Under the pieces are notes generated by a model, which was given only the letters and a program-made list of their open reading frames with translations, was not told where the DNA came from and did not search any database. A stretch of DNA of 7,755 bases, from assembly GCA_001794935.1 (NCBI GenBank), contig MGLY01000064.1, positions 677 to 8,431 on the forward strand. The letters run 5' to 3'. Source of the stretch: Chlamydiae bacterium RIFCSPHIGHO2_12_FULL_49_9 (lineage in GTDB: Bacteria; Chlamydiota; Chlamydiia; Chlamydiales; SM23-39). Position numbers and translations under genes: made by a program. Shown piece by piece: positions 6,350 through 7,755 of this stretch (within the stretch, counting starts at the first letter, position 1; every line of letters starts with the position of its first letter).

Positions 6350-6526
6350 ATGAGCCTATCCCACTATTCTGATTTTTCTGTTTTTGATCTTTTTGGCGCA
6401 TTTCAAATGCCCTTTCTCAGCCGTGTGTTTTCACACGGCCCTCGAAAGGGAGCCCCTAAAGGGCATTTGAAATCCGCTCAAAAATCTCTAAAAACATTTA
6501 AAACCTTAATAGTGGGATAGGCTCAT
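6350..6526. repeat. 177-bp nested palindrome with perfect 19-bp terminal inverted repeats (MITE-like)
   Basis: ATGAGCCTATCCCACTATT at 6350-6368 is repeated exactly, inverted, at 6508-6526. Inside lie T-rich/A-rich arms that pair with few gaps, then a perfect 16-bp inverted repeat (ATTTCAAATGCCCTTT, 6400-6415, with 6458-6473). At the apex is a perfect 8-bp hairpin, GCCGTGTG TTTT CACACGGC (6420-6439). The right side carries an additional GAAAGGG (6444-6450) that could pair with CCCTTTC (6411-6416 region) instead of 6458-6463. No target-site duplication was recognised. The right terminal repeat overlaps the recX Shine-Dalgarno and start codon. It fills the gap between the 92-residue gene and recX; no other gene is seen there. 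Confidence 0.85.
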
Positions 6527-7076
6527 GCTGCTAAAACGAAGCGCGTTTGAACCCGATTATTTTGAAGTGTGGGATGGAGGTGAAATCATCACCGAAATTT
6601 TCGCTCCTTTCCCGGCTCGCTATATACCCGCTTCTTTCGAAACAATCGAACACATCCATAAGTGGCTCCGAGAGACCGAATGGAAACTGGCTCGCAACAG
6701 AACCTACCGCCTTTTATCGATGCGCCCCTATTCAGAAAAAAAGATGCGCGAAAAACTTTTCGAAAGGCGCTTTTCCAAAGAGGTGTGCGATAGACTCATC
6801 GATGAGCTCAAGCGTTTGAATTATTTGCAAGATAGCGAGCTTGCCAAAGCGATGGCTCTTCGGGAGTGCAAGCGCGGCTACGGGCCGCGCTATATTTCTC
6901 TTAAACTTCGCTCAAAAGGGCTCGATCCAAAAGGCATCGACGAGTGGATTTCTCGCGAGATGCAAAAAGAACAAATCGAAAAACTCGCGAAAAAATTCAG
7001 CGACCGCAAAAAGGCGGTCCAGGCTCTTCTTCGAAGAGGGTTTGATTCTGATCTTGTGATTGAAATATTACATTGA
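6525..7076 (+). CDS. recX: RecX-type regulator of RecA
   Basis: RecX proteins bind RecA filaments and limit recombinase activity and SOS induction in the cytosol. The family signature is clear: TYRLLSMRPYSEKKMREKL (60-78), followed by RRFSKEVCDRLIDELKRLNYLQDSELAKAM (81-110) and RGYGPRYISLKLRSKGL (117-133). The C-terminus has AKKFSDRKKAVQALLRRGFDSDLVIEIL. These are the repeated three-helix units of RecX. An N-terminal extension of about 55 residues (FEVWDGGEIITEIFAPF) is like that of longer RecX proteins. Total 183 residues. The start is the ATG at 6525, with AGG six bases upstream; both lie in the right terminal repeat of the palindrome, so a long transcript would fold the start site into a hairpin. 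hemA follows after 19 bases, suggesting an operon. recA is not in the window. Confidence 0.9.
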   Translation: MLLKRSAFEPDYFEVWDGGEIITEIFAPFPARYIPASFETIEHIHKWLRETEWKLARNRTYRLLSMRPYSEKKMREKLFERRFSKEVCDRLIDELKRLNYLQDSELAKAMALRECKRGYGPRYISLKLRSKGLDPKGIDEWISREMQKEQIEKLAKKFSDRKKAVQALLRRGFDSDLVIEILH

Positions 7077-7095
7077 CGTTTGATACAAAGCTCTC

Positions 7096-7755
7096 ATGTT
7101 ACATAGAGAGCAGCCCTGTGTTTTGCGCGTCGGAGTGATTGGGATCAACTTCAAGACGGCCGATCTTTCTTTGAGAGAGGCCATTGCAAGAGGCGCTGAG
7201 ACTCTATCCGGAGAAAAGGCGCTCTTTTTCTCCCATCCGACGATTCTTCTCTCTACATGCAATCGAACAGAGATCTATTTTAGCGCAGACGATTTGGCAG
7301 AAGCGCATAGCGATCTTCTAGCGCTTCTCCGTACCGTCATTCCGGAACCCTTTGAACCTCGTCTTTACTCTTACTTTGGCATCGATTGCTTTGCCCATCT
7401 TTGCCGCGTGGCTGCAGGCCTCGACAGCGCCATCCTGGCTGAGACGGAGATCCAAAGACAGGTCAAGGCGGCATACCTTCGCTCATCAAACTTGGTTTCT
7501 CTTCCAGGCTCGATCCACTACATGTTCCAAAAAGCGCTCAAAGTCGGCAAAGCCGTTCGAAGAGAGCTTGAGCTCGAAAGAGGCGCTCCAACCCTTTTTG
7601 GAACGATCTGGCAGATGTACTGCGCCCACTCAGGTTGTGTGAATTTGGCGAGCCGTCATAGCGGACCATCTTTCGAAGATCGCTCGTCGCCCATATTGAT
7701 GCAATATGGGCCTCCTCGCGATTTTCAAAATCTGGACCACTCTGAGGCCCTCCAA
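7096..7755 (+). CDS. hemA: Glutamyl-tRNA reductase, partial, with non-family sequence from about residue 175
   Basis: Reduces glutamyl-tRNA(Glu) to glutamate-1-semialdehyde, the first step of C5-pathway tetrapyrrole synthesis. The N-terminal catalytic domain is clear: GVIGINFKTADLSLRE (13-28), LSTCNRTEIY (52-61) with catalytic Cys55, and VAAGLDSAILAETEIQRQVKAAY (105-127). LFGTIWQM near 167-174 still fits the family. After that the frame stays open for 46 more codons to the window end but resembles no reductase: there is no Gly-rich nucleotide-binding loop, and the DNA is a large palindrome (entry below). The gene may be interrupted, may have taken up an in-frame insertion, or the contig may end in a repeat. 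The start ATG lies 19 bases after the recX stop; only AAAG precedes it as a weak Shine-Dalgarno. No promoter is seen, so cotranscription with recX is likely. Confidence 0.85.
   Translation, partial: MLHREQPCVLRVGVIGINFKTADLSLREAIARGAETLSGEKALFFSHPTILLSTCNRTEIYFSADDLAEAHSDLLALLRTVIPEPFEPRLYSYFGIDCFAHLCRVAAGLDSAILAETEIQRQVKAAYLRSSNLVSLPGSIHYMFQKALKVGKAVRRELELERGAPTLFGTIWQMYCAHSGCVNLASRHSGPSFEDRSSPILMQYGPPRDFQNLDHSEALQ
7643..7755. repeat. Large nested palindrome inside the hemA frame, cut by window edge
   Basis: The apex is a perfect 10-bp hairpin, GCCCATATTG (7689-7698) and CAATATGGGC (7702-7711), around ATG. From there both arms pair outward with scattered mismatches: TTTCGAAGATCGC on the left with GCGATTTTCAAAA on the right, GGACCAT with TGGACCA, and TTGGCGAGCC with GGCCCTCCAA. 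Pairing continues to the last base of the window, so the right boundary is not visible. The left boundary is at or before about 7643. No sequence match to the palindromes at 4586-4758 or 6350-6526 was noticed. Confidence 0.75.

Noticed and set aside
6263..6520. 85-codon open frame on the plus strand
   Set aside because: Starts antisense to the 92-residue gene and runs through the palindrome; no motif and no promoter.
7352..7642. 96-codon plus-strand frame as the true continuation of hemA
   Set aside because: It overlaps the good reductase frame in another phase and gives Ser/Arg-rich sequence; its ending after 7617 does not restore reductase motifs either.
6337..7710. GCAATATGGG beside the recX palindrome and in the apex of the hemA palindrome
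   Set aside because: A shared 10-mer is expected by chance many times in a window this long; flanking bases do not match.
1..7755. CRISPR array, tandem repeats or transposase gene
   Set aside because: No regularly spaced direct repeats and no transposase-like motifs were seen on either strand.

Overview
The window looks like a piece of a Chlamydiota genome, probably an environmental (non-Chlamydiaceae) lineage. The reasons are the gene set and order (kdsA, an arginine tRNA, a KhpA-type KH protein, an RluD-type pseudouridine synthase, hemA), which from memory resembles the CT655-CT662 neighbourhood of Chlamydia trachomatis. G+C is by eye a little under 50 %, higher than I remember for well-known chlamydiae, so genus is not called. 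Both window edges cut genes: kdsA on the left and hemA on the right.

Layout. 1-1455 (minus): dapB and kdsA overlap by 19 bases and run leftwards from a promoter that leaves almost no 5' leader on dapB. 1499-4215 (plus): a divergent promoter drives tRNA-Arg(TCT), followed after 13 bases by an 861-residue DHH-superfamily protein with a very large insertion. A shared terminator at about 4218-4248 separates it from the convergent minus-strand block. That block, read leftwards, is a 92-residue hypothetical gene, a strong promoter with a 42-residue small ORF, a second promoter with rluD, and finally khpA. 6525-7755 (plus): recX, then hemA, which leaves the window.

The most unusual content is three large nested imperfect palindromes. 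One (4586-4758) lies between rluD and khpA. One (6350-6526) has perfect 19-bp terminal inverted repeats, and its right repeat contains the Shine-Dalgarno and the first two bases of the recX start codon. One (about 7643 to the window end) lies inside the open hemA frame at the point where recognisable glutamyl-tRNA reductase sequence stops. I see no clear sequence kinship among them, only the same architecture. They may be non-autonomous mobile palindromes, and the hemA case recalls the in-frame palindromic elements of Rickettsia, but it could also be a pseudogene or an assembly-end artefact.

The genes are mostly housekeeping: LPS inner core (kdsA), diaminopimelate/lysine synthesis (dapB), translation and rRNA modification (tRNA-Arg, rluD), RNA binding (khpA), RecA control (recX) and tetrapyrrole synthesis (hemA). 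The DHH protein, the 92-residue protein and the 42-residue small ORF have no function I can assign firmly.
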